Source: an uncultured Muribaculaceae bacterium
GTDB taxonomy: Bacteria; Bacteroidota; Bacteroidia; Bacteroidales; Muribaculaceae
Length of the DNA stretch: 43,573 nucleotides
Direction: 5' to 3'
Assembly: GCA_947525975.1 (NCBI GenBank)
Contig: CANNVE010000022.1
Location: forward strand, 1 to 43,573
In this document: positions 33,208 to 43,050 of the stretch, piece by piece
Layout of the letters: each line of letters begins with the position of its first letter
Numbering within the stretch: the stretch's first letter is position 1
The notes under the pieces: model-generated
The model's database searches: none
What the model saw: only the letters and a program-made list of their open reading frames with translations
What the model was told of the DNA's origin: nothing
Position numbers and translations under genes: made by a program

Positions 33208-35043
33208 ATGAAGATCAACAAATTCTTTATGGGTCTCGGCGCTGTGGCAGCCCTGTCAATGGCAGCCTGCTCTAACGACGAGCCCGCAAACAATGGCAAC
33301 GGCGGCGAGCCCGTCGTAGGCCAGGACCAGGCCTTCATAGCCGTAAGCATCTCTGAGCAGACCGACGGCAAGTCACGCGCCGCAGGCGACATCAACCAGG
33401 AAGGCACCGGCGAGAACGCAGGCAACTGGTTCGAGGATGGCTTCAAGCTTGGTGAGTCAAATGTGAAGACTTGCGACTTCTACTTCTACGATGAAAATGG
33501 CAAGTACGTCATGACATCAAACACCCTTTGGGAAAACGGTAATCAGGGCATGCCCAACGTCGAGATCAAGGGTAAGTCAGTGGTTGTGCTTGACCAGGTT
33601 AAGAAGAAAGGCTATCCCAAATACATGGTTGCCATCCTCAACAAGCCCGCCGGCTTCCAGGTACCCCTCACCCTCGAGCAGATGAACACCCAGCTCGTAG
33701 GCGCAGCTGAGACCACCGACGGCGCTGTGAAGTATATAAATGACAGCAAGGATTACTTCACCATGACCACCACCAGCTGGGCTGACCAGACCATGCGTGA
33801 AGACAAGAACGAGTCTCTTCCCTACTATTTCGTTAACGAACTAATCGAGAGCGACTTCTACACCTCTGCCGAGGCTGCAAAACAAGAAGGCAAGGCTGTG
33901 AAGGTGTACGTGGAGCGTCTTGCCGCAAAGGCTGCCGTTAAGATTGGCATGAATCCCGTCAAAGACCTTGCGAACACTTACCCTATCGAGATTTCTGTAG
34001 CCGGCGCAGGCAACGATGACGAAGGCGACTACATCTCTGACTACGAGCTCTATGTAGAGCTGTCAGGATGGCATTTCAACGCCACCGCCAAGGATTCTTA
34101 CTACATGAAGAACATCGATGAGACTTGGACTAACGACGCCCTTGGCTTCATGTGGAACAGCAAGGACTATTTCCGCAGCTACTGGGGCAAGTCATACACC
34201 TACGGCGTAGGCACACAGGCTGACTACAACTACTTCTCTTACAATGATCTCACCGAGAAGTTCTGGGAGGCAGACGAGGTAGGCAAGCAGCACGCCGCTT
34301 ACACCACTGAGAACACTCACCCCGCTAACTTCCTCAACGTATATGCCAACTACAACAAGGTAACCTCTGTCCTGCTCAAGGCCCGCGTCTATGATCCCAA
34401 GGCTGCTGAAGGCGCGAACTCTGACTTCGTGATGTACAACGGCCTGCTCTTCAAGGGCGACCGCTTCATGCAGTACGCAATGTCAGTGGCTGAGGCTAAC
34501 ATCTGGGTTAAGGTTGATGAGACAAAATACGCTGAGGTATCTACCGGCTATTCTCTCGTTAACGACGGCACAGGCAACAAGGTTTATGCTCAGTTCGCAT
34601 CCGATGCAAGCACCACCTACTATAAGAAGACCGTCGATGCTGAAGGTAAGACCGTATATGTTGCATACACTGATACCGAGCTCACAACTGCAGTCACTGC
34701 CCTCAACACCGAGCTGAAGAAGACTGTAGGCGAAGGCTTCAAGGGCGGCATGATGTACTACAACGTGCCCATCCGTCACCTCCGTCCTCTCAAAGACTCA
34801 AACGAGGACGGCATCCTTGACCGCACTTTCGACCTGAGAAACCTCCTCGAAGGCGACTACGGCGTAGTCCGCAACCACTACTACCGCATCAACATCAACA
34901 GCCTCGCCAAGCTTGGCACAGGCGTTTGGAATCCCGATGAGGACATCATTCCCGAGAATCCTCCGAAGGACGAAGAATACTACGTAGGCGCTGAAATCAA
35001 CGTGCTCTCTTGGCGCATCGTTGACCAGGACATCGATCTCTGA
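33208..35043 (+). CDS. Mfa1-type fimbrial major subunit (lipoprotein precursor)
   Basis: 611 residues. Lipoprotein signal MKINKFFMGLGAVAALSMAAC (lipid Cys21). The first beta strand (DQAFIAVSISEQ) is followed by a single Arg site, GKSRAAGD with Arg57, where type V pilins are cut before polymerising. The body has Mfa1-like segments such as YVERLAAKAAVKIGMNP, MMYYNVPIRHLRP and GDYGVVRNHYYRININSLAK, and the C-terminal strand SWRIVDQDIDL. It is the likely bulk subunit of the shaft. Codon use (many gct, tct, ctt, gtt) differs from the flanking genes, which favour C/G endings, fitting high expression or allele exchange. Confidence 0.88.
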   Translation: MKINKFFMGLGAVAALSMAACSNDEPANNGNGGEPVVGQDQAFIAVSISEQTDGKSRAAGDINQEGTGENAGNWFEDGFKLGESNVKTCDFYFYDENGKYVMTSNTLWENGNQGMPNVEIKGKSVVVLDQVKKKGYPKYMVAILNKPAGFQVPLTLEQMNTQLVGAAETTDGAVKYINDSKDYFTMTTTSWADQTMREDKNESLPYYFVNELIESDFYTSAEAAKQEGKAVKVYVERLAAKAAVKIGMNPVKDLANTYPIEISVAGAGNDDEGDYISDYELYVELSGWHFNATAKDSYYMKNIDETWTNDALGFMWNSKDYFRSYWGKSYTYGVGTQADYNYFSYNDLTEKFWEADEVGKQHAAYTTENTHPANFLNVYANYNKVTSVLLKARVYDPKAAEGANSDFVMYNGLLFKGDRFMQYAMSVAEANIWVKVDETKYAEVSTGYSLVNDGTGNKVYAQFASDASTTYYKKTVDAEGKTVYVAYTDTELTTAVTALNTELKKTVGEGFKGGMMYYNVPIRHLRPLKDSNEDGILDRTFDLRNLLEGDYGVVRNHYYRININSLAKLGTGVWNPDEDIIPENPPKDEEYYVGAEINVLSWRIVDQDIDL

Positions 35044-35078
35044 TCAGCACCCGCACCCTAACAAACTATTGACCAATC

Positions 35079-35112
35079 ATCGCCGCGCTTTCCGCGCGGA
35101 AAGCGCGGCGAT
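35079..35112. promoter_or_regulatory. Perfect 34-base palindrome after the major subunit gene
   Basis: Arms of 17 bases (ATCGCCGCGCTTTCCGC and its complement) meet without a spacer, 36 bp past the stop codon. In RNA it is a very stable hairpin. No T-run follows, so mRNA end protection or partial termination are both possible. Confidence 0.8.
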
Positions 35113-35132
35113 TCCCCCTACAAAACCATCAC

Positions 35133-35180
35133 AGCAAGCGGGCAAGGGCCCGCGCTCGAAGTCCGCTTGCTTTCCTTTTT
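35133..35180 (+). terminator. Intrinsic terminator between major and anchor subunit genes
   Basis: A 9-bp stem, AGCAAGCGG (35133-35141) with CCGCTTGCT (35163-35171), is followed by TTTCCTTTTT. No promoter was found in 35181-35347, so the downstream genes probably depend on read-through. The rest of this gap shows no gene. Confidence 0.7.
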
Positions 35181-35347
35181 CAAATCCGGCCAAGCCTCCC
35201 GACCCATCGGCCAGGCGCGTCAGGTTTTGATGACTACCTCCCCTGAAGGCAGAGCCTTCCACCTAAACTGACCACAACCGGCCCCCGCAGCGGGGCGACC
35301 ATATACATCAACCCAAATATCAACCTATACACATCACTCTTCACGCG

Positions 35348-36481
35348 ATGATATTCTTCTCTAAACTTAAACGATACGCATTGGCAGTCGCTGCGGGCCT
35401 CGGGCTTTCGGCTTCTTTCACATCCTGCGACAGCATGATATACAACTACGAGGAGGATTGCGTCTACTACGTGCGTTTTGAATACGACTACAACCTCAAG
35501 TGGGCCAACGCCTTTCCGTCGGAGGTGAAGTCGGTGACTCTATACATAATCGATGAGAACGACAACGTGGTGCTCACGCAGAGCGAGAACACCGGCGTGC
35601 TCGCCGACCGCGACTACATGATGGTGATCGACGACCCCAGGATAGTGCCTGGCCGCTACCGCCTGCTCGCATGGGCCGGCGACGAGGAGATCGGCTCATA
35701 CCCTGCCTCTGAAGGCACAAAGAAGGCCGACCACCAGCGCCGCCTCAACCGCGACGTCAACACCGATGGCGAGCACCACCACCGCGGACACATGGACCGC
35801 CTCTACCACGGCTCGCTCCCCTCTACCCTGAACACTCCCCTGGCCAAGAACGCCGCCAACGTCAAGGACGGATGGTGCGTATTCAGCGAGGGATACCGCG
35901 ACGTCTTCACCATCCCCATGATGAAAGACACCAACACCATCCGCATCCACCTGCAGCAGATGGGCGGAAAGCCGATGCCCGTGGAGAAGTTTGACTTCGT
36001 CATCACCGACCGCAACGGCCACATGGACAGCGACAACAATCTCTGCGACGACACCCGCATCACCTATCATCCCTGGGCGCTCAAGAGCGGCACCACCGAC
36101 CTCACCCTCCAAGGCATACCAGTGACCTATGGCACCGCCATGGCCGAGTTCACCACAAGCCGCCTGATGAAGGAAAACGCCGAAAACAAGAACGACAAGG
36201 AGAAAGAGGCACGCCTCATCATCCGCAACCACGAAGGCGAGGAGATCGTCAACATCCCCGTGCTCCAGGCCCTGCTGCTGGCCAAGAGCGAATACTACGA
36301 AGACGCCATCAGCAAGGGCGACGTGCCTGCAGGGCAGCACACGCCCCTGAGCGACCAGGAATTCTTCGACCGCCAGGACACCTACAACCTCACATTCTTC
36401 CTCGACGAGCACACACGCTGGACATCGGCCGAAATATACATCGAGTCATGGAGAGTGGTGTGGCAAGATGTCGACCTTTGA
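35348..36481 (+). CDS. FimB/Mfa2-type fimbrial anchor subunit (lipoprotein)
   Basis: 377 residues. Lipoprotein signal ending SFTSC (Cys27), then the Mfa2/FimB hallmark IYNYEEDCVYYVRFEYDYNL and ANAFPSEVKSVTLYIIDEND. No SR cleavage site follows the lipid Cys, consistent with an anchor that stays membrane-bound and ends shaft growth. A His/Arg-rich insert (around HHHRGHMDRLYHG) lies near residue 140. The C-terminus SWRVVWQDVDL copies the last strand of the major subunit. It is separated from the major subunit gene by two hairpins and followed by the Ig-like subunit gene after 35 bp. Confidence 0.9.
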   Translation: MIFFSKLKRYALAVAAGLGLSASFTSCDSMIYNYEEDCVYYVRFEYDYNLKWANAFPSEVKSVTLYIIDENDNVVLTQSENTGVLADRDYMMVIDDPRIVPGRYRLLAWAGDEEIGSYPASEGTKKADHQRRLNRDVNTDGEHHHRGHMDRLYHGSLPSTLNTPLAKNAANVKDGWCVFSEGYRDVFTIPMMKDTNTIRIHLQQMGGKPMPVEKFDFVITDRNGHMDSDNNLCDDTRITYHPWALKSGTTDLTLQGIPVTYGTAMAEFTTSRLMKENAENKNDKEKEARLIIRNHEGEEIVNIPVLQALLLAKSEYYEDAISKGDVPAGQHTPLSDQEFFDRQDTYNLTFFLDEHTRWTSAEIYIESWRVVWQDVDL

Positions 36482-36516
36482 TTTGATTATTGAAACCTAA
36501 CAGCTGAATTATTAAA

Positions 36517-39500
36517 ATGAAGATAAATCACTGCATATCCGTAGTATGGGCGACCATCTGCCTGATGGCCGCCGCGCTCACGGCGTGCTCCGACCACGAC
36601 ATCAACTCTGGCGGCGCCTCCGGCGGGGATGGTAGTGACAAGCTCCAGCTTGGACTCAACGTGGTCATCCCCTCAATGCCGGGCAGCCGCGCCAGTTACG
36701 AGCAAGGAGTCGGAGACTATGAAAACACCGTCGACCTCGCCAAGAAGGACTACCGCATACTCCTGTTCACTCACGACACCAACACGCTGCTGGCCAATTT
36801 CGATCCCGAAAAAATCGTGATGATCGAAAACCGCCCCAGCTCATCCAACCCCACCTACCGCTCATATCGCCTCTACGCCGAGGTCGACAAGGATATAAAG
36901 TCATACGCCGACCTCAAGCTCGTGGTGCTCGCCAACTGGGGCGACTATCCCGACCTGACTATCGGCCTGACCACCATCGACGACCTCGCCGGATACGCCG
37001 CCGCCACCGGAGCCATATCCTCCGGCGCAGCCACCACATTCGAGGGCGCGTCAAAGCTCGTCGGCTCCGACGGAAAGCACATACCCATGTTTGGCGTGAA
37101 GGACTGCGCAGGCATCAAATGGGCCAACTTTGACCTCGCCTGGCTCGGCGACCTCTGGCTGCTGCGCGCAGTGGCCAAGATCGAGGTGCGCGCAGCCGAG
37201 GGCGGAGCCGAGATAGAGAGCGTGGAGCTCTCGCGCTACAACAAGCTCGGCACCTGCGCCCCCATGCGCGTATACCGCGAGGCCGACTATGTGATGGGCG
37301 AGGACCAGTACAAGGCCTTCGACTATCTCACCCTTCCCGGCGGAAAGAACGACCCCGCCGAAGCATCCTACGCCGTGCAGCCCGATGCCGACGGCCTCTT
37401 CACCGTCTACGTGCCCGAATACCAGATACTCGCCGACCCATCGAAGCCCAAGGGCGACAAGGTCAGCGACTACGCACGCCTATACGTGAAATTCAAGGGC
37501 AACACCAAGATCTACCCCGTTGACTTCAAATACTACACCGCCGACGCTGCCGCCGACAACGACGCAGCCATTGGCGACTTCTTCGACATCAAGCGCAACT
37601 TCTACTACCGCTACCGCCTGCGCATGAGCGAGGGCGACCCCGAGATCCGCGTCGACGTGCTTCCTTATCGCGCCGTGGAGCTCAAGCCCGATTTCGGCCT
37701 GCCGCTCAAAGATCTCACCCTCAACCGATATGTGGTGCACCTCTTCACCGACCTGAGCGGCGCCCCCACGACGTCGTCAGAGACCGTAATCGCCTATGAC
37801 GAGCACGGAAAGCAGATCCCCGCGAGCGAGATCGAGTGGACACTCGACAGCGATGTGGCCAACCACGTCTGCACCGTGGAGGAGAACGCCGCCGGCGAGT
37901 GCGTGATCAAGCCCATAGCCGGAAAGCGAGGCCGCGACGTGCTCACAGCCACCATCAGGGACCACAACGGCATGGAGGTGACGGCAGAGTGCGTGGTGGA
38001 GGTCTCGGAGCGTCTGCTCGGCCTCGACAAGACATTCCTCGGCCTCACGCCGAGAGACAACGGCCTCACCACATCGACCGGATCGTTCATAGCCGACATC
38101 ATAGCCGAGACCGACGACCGGGGCACGCTCTCATGGGAGCTCCTCAACGAGGATGACCTCACCCCCAGCAATCTCGACGTGGAGGTGATCGTAGCCGTAA
38201 ACGGCCGCCCCGTGGACAACGGTTCGGTCATCGGCTCTAACGACGCTGAAGTGCGCGTAAACGCCGGCCTCGAGGTAGGCACAGCCCACCTATGGCTGTA
38301 CTATGACGGCCCCGACCCCGACAACCCATCGGCCCGCAAGAGATATACCACCTATTGCGAGATATTGGTGCAGAACATCGCCATCGTGTGCGAGCCAAAG
38401 GCCGCATCGGTGATCGTGGGCCAGTCAATGACGCTCAACACCTCGGTGCTGCCCAAATTCTCCAACTTTATCCCCACGGTCAAGTACCACTCCTTGGACC
38501 CCTCGGTGGCCACCGTTGACAACAACGGCCTCGTCACCGGTATCACCCCCGGCTCTGTGAGGGTGGAGGCATACAATGACACCGACTTCCCGATGCGCAT
38601 AGCCGACACGGTCTTTGTCAGCGTGAAGCCCAACAACCTGGTGCTCATGCGCCAAGACGGTGTCACTGTGGCTGACTATATAGAGCTCCTCAATGGTGAG
38701 AAAGCCTCTATCAGGGCCATGAGCAACGGGCGCGACATCAGCAAGAGCGTGAAGTGGAGCATCGAAGGCGAGGTGTTCTGCACCGTGAAGAATGGCGTAG
38801 TCACCGGTAGCACATCAGCCACCAAGGGCACATCGACCATTGTTGCCACATACGACTTCAAGAACGCTGACGGCACTACCACCACCCTCACTGCCCGATG
38901 CATAGTGGTCGTGGCCAAGCAGCGCATACTCTACATCGACACCCATCCGCATGCCGTGTCGCCCCAAGCCGAGGTGCCGTTGAGGGCATACATCTTCCCT
39001 GACTCCATACCCTGGGACAAGCGCACCTACACTGTGAATTGGAGCTCTAACAACACCAAGGTCATAGCATTCGACAATGCCGAAAGCCCGGCCAATGCAG
39101 TGGCAAAATCGCCCGGCAAGGCTACCCTTACCGCTTCCGTCAAGTACGGATCAACGACCCACAAAGCCACCACGGAAGTGGAAGTACTCGGCGCTGCATT
39201 TGGCGAAGAAGGTAGGAAAGGCCTTTTCGTCTATGACGCATCGGGAACCGAAATGGCAGAAATCACCACCCCTGACGGCAGCTATACCCACGAGCAGATA
39301 ACCGCCGGCGCCATGAGCTCAATCAAGATGCCCAGAGATGCTTCATGGGTAGCCAAAATAGGCGTTGGCTCGGCCGATCTGCAGATCGCCGATGTGGATT
39401 GGCAGGTATACCGCAGATATGAATGGTATGATCCACGCATAAATCTTACTGTCAGCAAAGACAAGAAATCATGTACAATCAAAAATATAGCGACAGACGA

Positions 39501-39591
39501 TATACCTACGCGCTATAATGAAGTGATCGTGACAATAAAATATAGCAATGGGCAGACCGAGACCCGCCGATTCGCCGTATTCTCGTATTAA
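36517..39591 (+). CDS. Large fimbrillin-like lipoprotein with Ig-like domains
   Basis: 1024 residues. Lipoprotein signal ending LTAC (Cys24), a first strand KLQLGLNVVIPSMP, and an Arg site GSRASYEQ (Arg58) as in the pilin. The N-terminal ~390 residues are fimbrillin-like (YRILLFTHDTNTLLANF, LWLLRAVAKIEVRAAEG). Ig-like modules follow: about 403-505, a BIG2-type module about 630-705 (YHSLDPSVATVDNNGLVTGI), one near 720-800 and one about 806-892 (VNWSSNNTKVIAF). It is probably an accessory or tip-proximal subunit. The last ~900 bases are richer in A/T than the first 2 kb. Confidence 0.8.
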   Translation: MKINHCISVVWATICLMAAALTACSDHDINSGGASGGDGSDKLQLGLNVVIPSMPGSRASYEQGVGDYENTVDLAKKDYRILLFTHDTNTLLANFDPEKIVMIENRPSSSNPTYRSYRLYAEVDKDIKSYADLKLVVLANWGDYPDLTIGLTTIDDLAGYAAATGAISSGAATTFEGASKLVGSDGKHIPMFGVKDCAGIKWANFDLAWLGDLWLLRAVAKIEVRAAEGGAEIESVELSRYNKLGTCAPMRVYREADYVMGEDQYKAFDYLTLPGGKNDPAEASYAVQPDADGLFTVYVPEYQILADPSKPKGDKVSDYARLYVKFKGNTKIYPVDFKYYTADAAADNDAAIGDFFDIKRNFYYRYRLRMSEGDPEIRVDVLPYRAVELKPDFGLPLKDLTLNRYVVHLFTDLSGAPTTSSETVIAYDEHGKQIPASEIEWTLDSDVANHVCTVEENAAGECVIKPIAGKRGRDVLTATIRDHNGMEVTAECVVEVSERLLGLDKTFLGLTPRDNGLTTSTGSFIADIIAETDDRGTLSWELLNEDDLTPSNLDVEVIVAVNGRPVDNGSVIGSNDAEVRVNAGLEVGTAHLWLYYDGPDPDNPSARKRYTTYCEILVQNIAIVCEPKAASVIVGQSMTLNTSVLPKFSNFIPTVKYHSLDPSVATVDNNGLVTGITPGSVRVEAYNDTDFPMRIADTVFVSVKPNNLVLMRQDGVTVADYIELLNGEKASIRAMSNGRDISKSVKWSIEGEVFCTVKNGVVTGSTSATKGTSTIVATYDFKNADGTTTTLTARCIVVVAKQRILYIDTHPHAVSPQAEVPLRAYIFPDSIPWDKRTYTVNWSSNNTKVIAFDNAESPANAVAKSPGKATLTASVKYGSTTHKATTEVEVLGAAFGEEGRKGLFVYDASGTEMAEITTPDGSYTHEQITAGAMSSIKMPRDASWVAKIGVGSADLQIADVDWQVYRRYEWYDPRINLTVSKDKKSCTIKNIATDDIPTRYNEVIVTIKYSNGQTETRRFAVFSY

Positions 39592-39605
39592 ACATATCTA
39601 AAACA

Positions 39606-42600
39606 GTGAAACACTATATAAAGTACATATATCGATTGGTGGTGGCAGCGGTCTGCTGCTTTGCGGTGGCCTCATGCTACGATGACACTTTCGACAGTTT
39701 CCGTCCCGAAGGCGACGGAAACGGCCTCGATGTGTCGTTCACCGTGAATATGCCGCCTCTGGCGTCGACCCAGCTCAATTCGCGCGGATCGGCGGGCGAC
39801 ATCATCAAGGAGATCAACACCCTCCATGTCTACGTATACAACGAAGACGGCTCGAAGCTGATACTCCACTGCGGCAAAGAAGGCCTCGAAGACTTCAAAT
39901 ATGACAAGAACGGCAACGACAAGCGCCCCGATTATCCCTACGCAGACTCCAAGGAATACGAGACCACTGCCGGCGAGCAGACCACGCCGAGAGCCACTTT
40001 CAAGCTCAAGGCATCGCCATTCGTGGCAGGCGAGACCTATAGAATCTACGTAACGGCCAATGTCGACGTGCCCGAGAGCGAGTATGAGACTGAGGACAAG
40101 CTCAAGGCCTACACCGTGAACTGGAACGAGAAGGAGACCGGAGCCAACGCGCAGATGCTGGGCATGTTCGCCGAATCTGACGAGAAGGTCGAAGGCTCGG
40201 CTGTGACTTTCTCGAGCGCCCGCGCCTACTACCTCCACGCCTGGCTTGTGCGCTGCGCGTCGAAGGTGACTGTGGCCTACAATACCGAGCAGCTCAACGA
40301 CAATGTGTGGATTTATCTCCACAACGTCAGCATACGCAACATACCCCGCCAGTGCCACCTCGGCGACGGAAACACCGCCACGCAGGACTACGGCGTGATC
40401 GAGCGCGGTGAGCAGATACTCTACGCGCCCGAAGGCTCAAACTACGACAACGCCGACGCCGACTTCTCAAACTGGCCCGTGCTCTCGCGCGGCACCGGCG
40501 TCTACGGCAGCGAGCACCTGGAGACCGACGAGGCTCTATTCTTCTACGAAAACCTCCAGGGCGAAGGCAAGGACAAGAGCCAGGTAGACAGCGACAAGCC
40601 CACTCCCGACGGCGAGGTGTCATGGCCCGACGGCGTTAACCCCGGCGGCGAAGGATGGCGCGACGAAATGCCCTACGGCACATACATCGAGGTGGAGGCT
40701 TACTATCGCTCCACGGCCAAAGGCAACGAAGGCCGCGGAAAGATAATATACCGGTTCATGCTCGGCATGGATACATTCAAGGACTACAACGCCTACCGCA
40801 ACCATCACTTCAAGCTAACGCTCAATTTCCGCGGAAACGCCAACGACGTTGACTGGCACATCGACTACAAGCCCAATACCGACAATCCCATCTATGTGCC
40901 GCATCCCTTCTATATCTCATATCTCTACGGCGAGAACGTGGAGATACCCATCACCGTCGACGGCTCCCTCACAAAGGGCACAAAGGTGATAGCCGAGATA
41001 GTGGAGAACAACTGGAAGCCAAAGGATGCTTCCCCATCAGTTTACTGGACCGGTAAGGTGCAGAGCGGACAGAACGTGAATTACGATGGACCATGGCACG
41101 GATTCCTGTCGCTGCGACCCACCAACAGCAACGAGAACTACGTCTCCGGCGGCGACAACATCACCAACGCCGACGCCCTGGGCCGCGAGAAGGAGGCTTA
41201 CAAAGGCCAGATCTCCGGAAACAGCAAAGCCTATCTGATGTCATATTGGTATGGGGGGCTCGAGAATATGTCTACGATGACCAACCCCTCTACGGCCAAT
41301 TTCTTCACGAGCGCCCAGATTGACGAGAACGAGGGCATGCACGTGCCCATGCAGGGATACCGCGAGTATGAGACGTCAAACCGCAACGGTCGCACACAGG
41401 ACTTCACCAAGGACAATCATGACACCTACGAGATAGTGGAGGCCACCAACGGCGGCAAGACAAAGACCCACATATATCTGCCCCTCTACACCCGATCGCT
41501 CTTCATGGTGAAGACTCTCGGATATTCGGGCGCAAACCCGTTCTTCCAGTATCAGCGCAAAGCCGTGGTGAAGATCACGTGCTGGGTAGACAAGACTGAC
41601 GAGAACAATGTGACCCGCTCGGTGAAATACACCAAGCTCTGCGACGTGATCCAGGTGCGACGCATCATCAACCCCTCGGGCATATATCGCGAGCACGGAA
41701 ACAACAAGTCATTCACCGTCAACCTCTGCTTCCGCACCGCCGAAAAGGCGACTTCGTTCATGCCCTTCGCTTCGGAGGGCAAGTGGAGCGCCGAGATCGA
41801 ATCAGGCGACCCGGGATTCATCACCCTCAACGGCATGCAGCGCGTGCAGGGCCGCACGGGCGAATACGTGAAATTCCAGGTGCACTTCATCCCCACGATG
41901 TCCACGAAAAACCGCTACGCGGTGATCCTCGTGAAGTATCATGACTATACGTGCAAGCACCGCATCATGGTGCGCCAGGGATATGACCCCGACTATATCC
42001 TCGATGCGGCCGATGCGGTGAAATGGCACTGCTTCAACATGCGCGGCGGCGAAAGGGAGGCGGAGTCTCCGCTGGAGCCGGGTTCGCAGTTCCGATTCGG
42101 CAATCTCGAATACGCCATTGATGCCCGCGCCAACACCACCGAACAGTTCGGAATGGCTCCTAACGGGCGTAAATTCACGGTCTTGGGCAAAGACGGCAAG
42201 GTGGCAGGCGAAGTGGAGTGGTATGTCAACAACAAGGATCTGCCCGGCCTCGGCTCGGGCAAGCCTAACCTCGCATTCGAGACTGTGTCGGATTTCGATG
42301 ACGAGAACATCAACTTCCATCAGTATATCACGCTCAGGGATTCCACCGGCAAGGTGCTGAACCAGGGCAAGAAGACGCGCCTGCCCAAATACCATGAGTG
42401 GCAGCGAGTGCGCGACAACGCCCACCTGCTCTATACATTCGGCGTGTGCTACGATGACAACTCCACATCCACATCGATGACTGCCGACAAGGCGTTCAAC
42501 TACCTCTATTCGAGCGATGACAAGTCGGGAAGCGGCATGCGTGGAGTGTTCATCTTCAACAAGCATGACGCCCGAAATTTCTTCCTGCCCATCGGAGCCT

Positions 42601-42971
42601 CGGGCTATGGCCGCCGCAAGAGCGGCACCAATGAGGCGCCGGGCACGCTGCGCTACGCCAACCGATCGGTGTATATGCCTTCGGGCGCGGTGGAGAAGAT
42701 GCCGATGTTCTGGAACATCAAGGACAACCTCGGAGCCATCTACTGGGGATACCCGGATGCCACTTCCCGTAAGGATATTTGGAACAACAACGATGTGCCA
42801 TACTTCAACGCATGGGATATCAACGTGTCAACATACGACTTCAACCACTTCAGCTCCAACGCATATTCGGGCCAAAATAATGACTCCCGAAATGCCGGAA
42901 TACAGAATGAGGAAGATGGTAAATACTACTTCTCTGACTCTGCCTTCCTGAGGCTCGTAGACGAAGACTAA
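39606..42971 (+). CDS. Very large fimbrial lipoprotein, putative tip adhesin
   Basis: 1121 residues, starting at GTG 14 bp after the previous stop. This start is preferred because it begins a complete lipoprotein signal, MKHYIKYIYRLVVAAVCCFA then VASC (Cys24). An Arg site follows the first strand (LNSRGSAGD, Arg60). The N-terminal part is fimbrillin-like and the whole resembles large DUF4906-type proteins of fimbrial loci. The C-terminal ~300 residues (NMRGGEREAESPLEPGSQFR onward, with RGVFIFNKHDARNFFLPIGA and FLRLVDED at the end) resemble Fibrobacter-major-paralogue (FISUMP) domains. Last gene of the operon; a tip-located binding role is inferred. Confidence 0.75.
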   Translation: MKHYIKYIYRLVVAAVCCFAVASCYDDTFDSFRPEGDGNGLDVSFTVNMPPLASTQLNSRGSAGDIIKEINTLHVYVYNEDGSKLILHCGKEGLEDFKYDKNGNDKRPDYPYADSKEYETTAGEQTTPRATFKLKASPFVAGETYRIYVTANVDVPESEYETEDKLKAYTVNWNEKETGANAQMLGMFAESDEKVEGSAVTFSSARAYYLHAWLVRCASKVTVAYNTEQLNDNVWIYLHNVSIRNIPRQCHLGDGNTATQDYGVIERGEQILYAPEGSNYDNADADFSNWPVLSRGTGVYGSEHLETDEALFFYENLQGEGKDKSQVDSDKPTPDGEVSWPDGVNPGGEGWRDEMPYGTYIEVEAYYRSTAKGNEGRGKIIYRFMLGMDTFKDYNAYRNHHFKLTLNFRGNANDVDWHIDYKPNTDNPIYVPHPFYISYLYGENVEIPITVDGSLTKGTKVIAEIVENNWKPKDASPSVYWTGKVQSGQNVNYDGPWHGFLSLRPTNSNENYVSGGDNITNADALGREKEAYKGQISGNSKAYLMSYWYGGLENMSTMTNPSTANFFTSAQIDENEGMHVPMQGYREYETSNRNGRTQDFTKDNHDTYEIVEATNGGKTKTHIYLPLYTRSLFMVKTLGYSGANPFFQYQRKAVVKITCWVDKTDENNVTRSVKYTKLCDVIQVRRIINPSGIYREHGNNKSFTVNLCFRTAEKATSFMPFASEGKWSAEIESGDPGFITLNGMQRVQGRTGEYVKFQVHFIPTMSTKNRYAVILVKYHDYTCKHRIMVRQGYDPDYILDAADAVKWHCFNMRGGEREAESPLEPGSQFRFGNLEYAIDARANTTEQFGMAPNGRKFTVLGKDGKVAGEVEWYVNNKDLPGLGSGKPNLAFETVSDFDDENINFHQYITLRDSTGKVLNQGKKTRLPKYHEWQRVRDNAHLLYTFGVCYDDNSTSTSMTADKAFNYLYSSDDKSGSGMRGVFIFNKHDARNFFLPIGASGYGRRKSGTNEAPGTLRYANRSVYMPSGAVEKMPMFWNIKDNLGAIYWGYPDATSRKDIWNNNDVPYFNAWDINVSTYDFNHFSSNAYSGQNNDSRNAGIQNEEDGKYYFSDSAFLRLVDED

Positions 42972-42978
42972 CCCCAAA

Positions 42979-43007
42979 GCGCGGGCCGGGCACCCCCCGG
43001 CCCGCGC
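42979..43007 (+). terminator. GC-rich hairpin ending the fimbrial operon
   Basis: A 12-bp perfect stem, GCGCGGGCCGGG with CCCGGCCCGCGC, has the loop CACCC and starts 7 bp after the last stop codon. It lacks a T-run. Confidence 0.75.
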
Positions 43008-43050
43008 CGCATATAGGCGGCGCCTCTCCCGGTGGAGGTGCACCCCTTCC

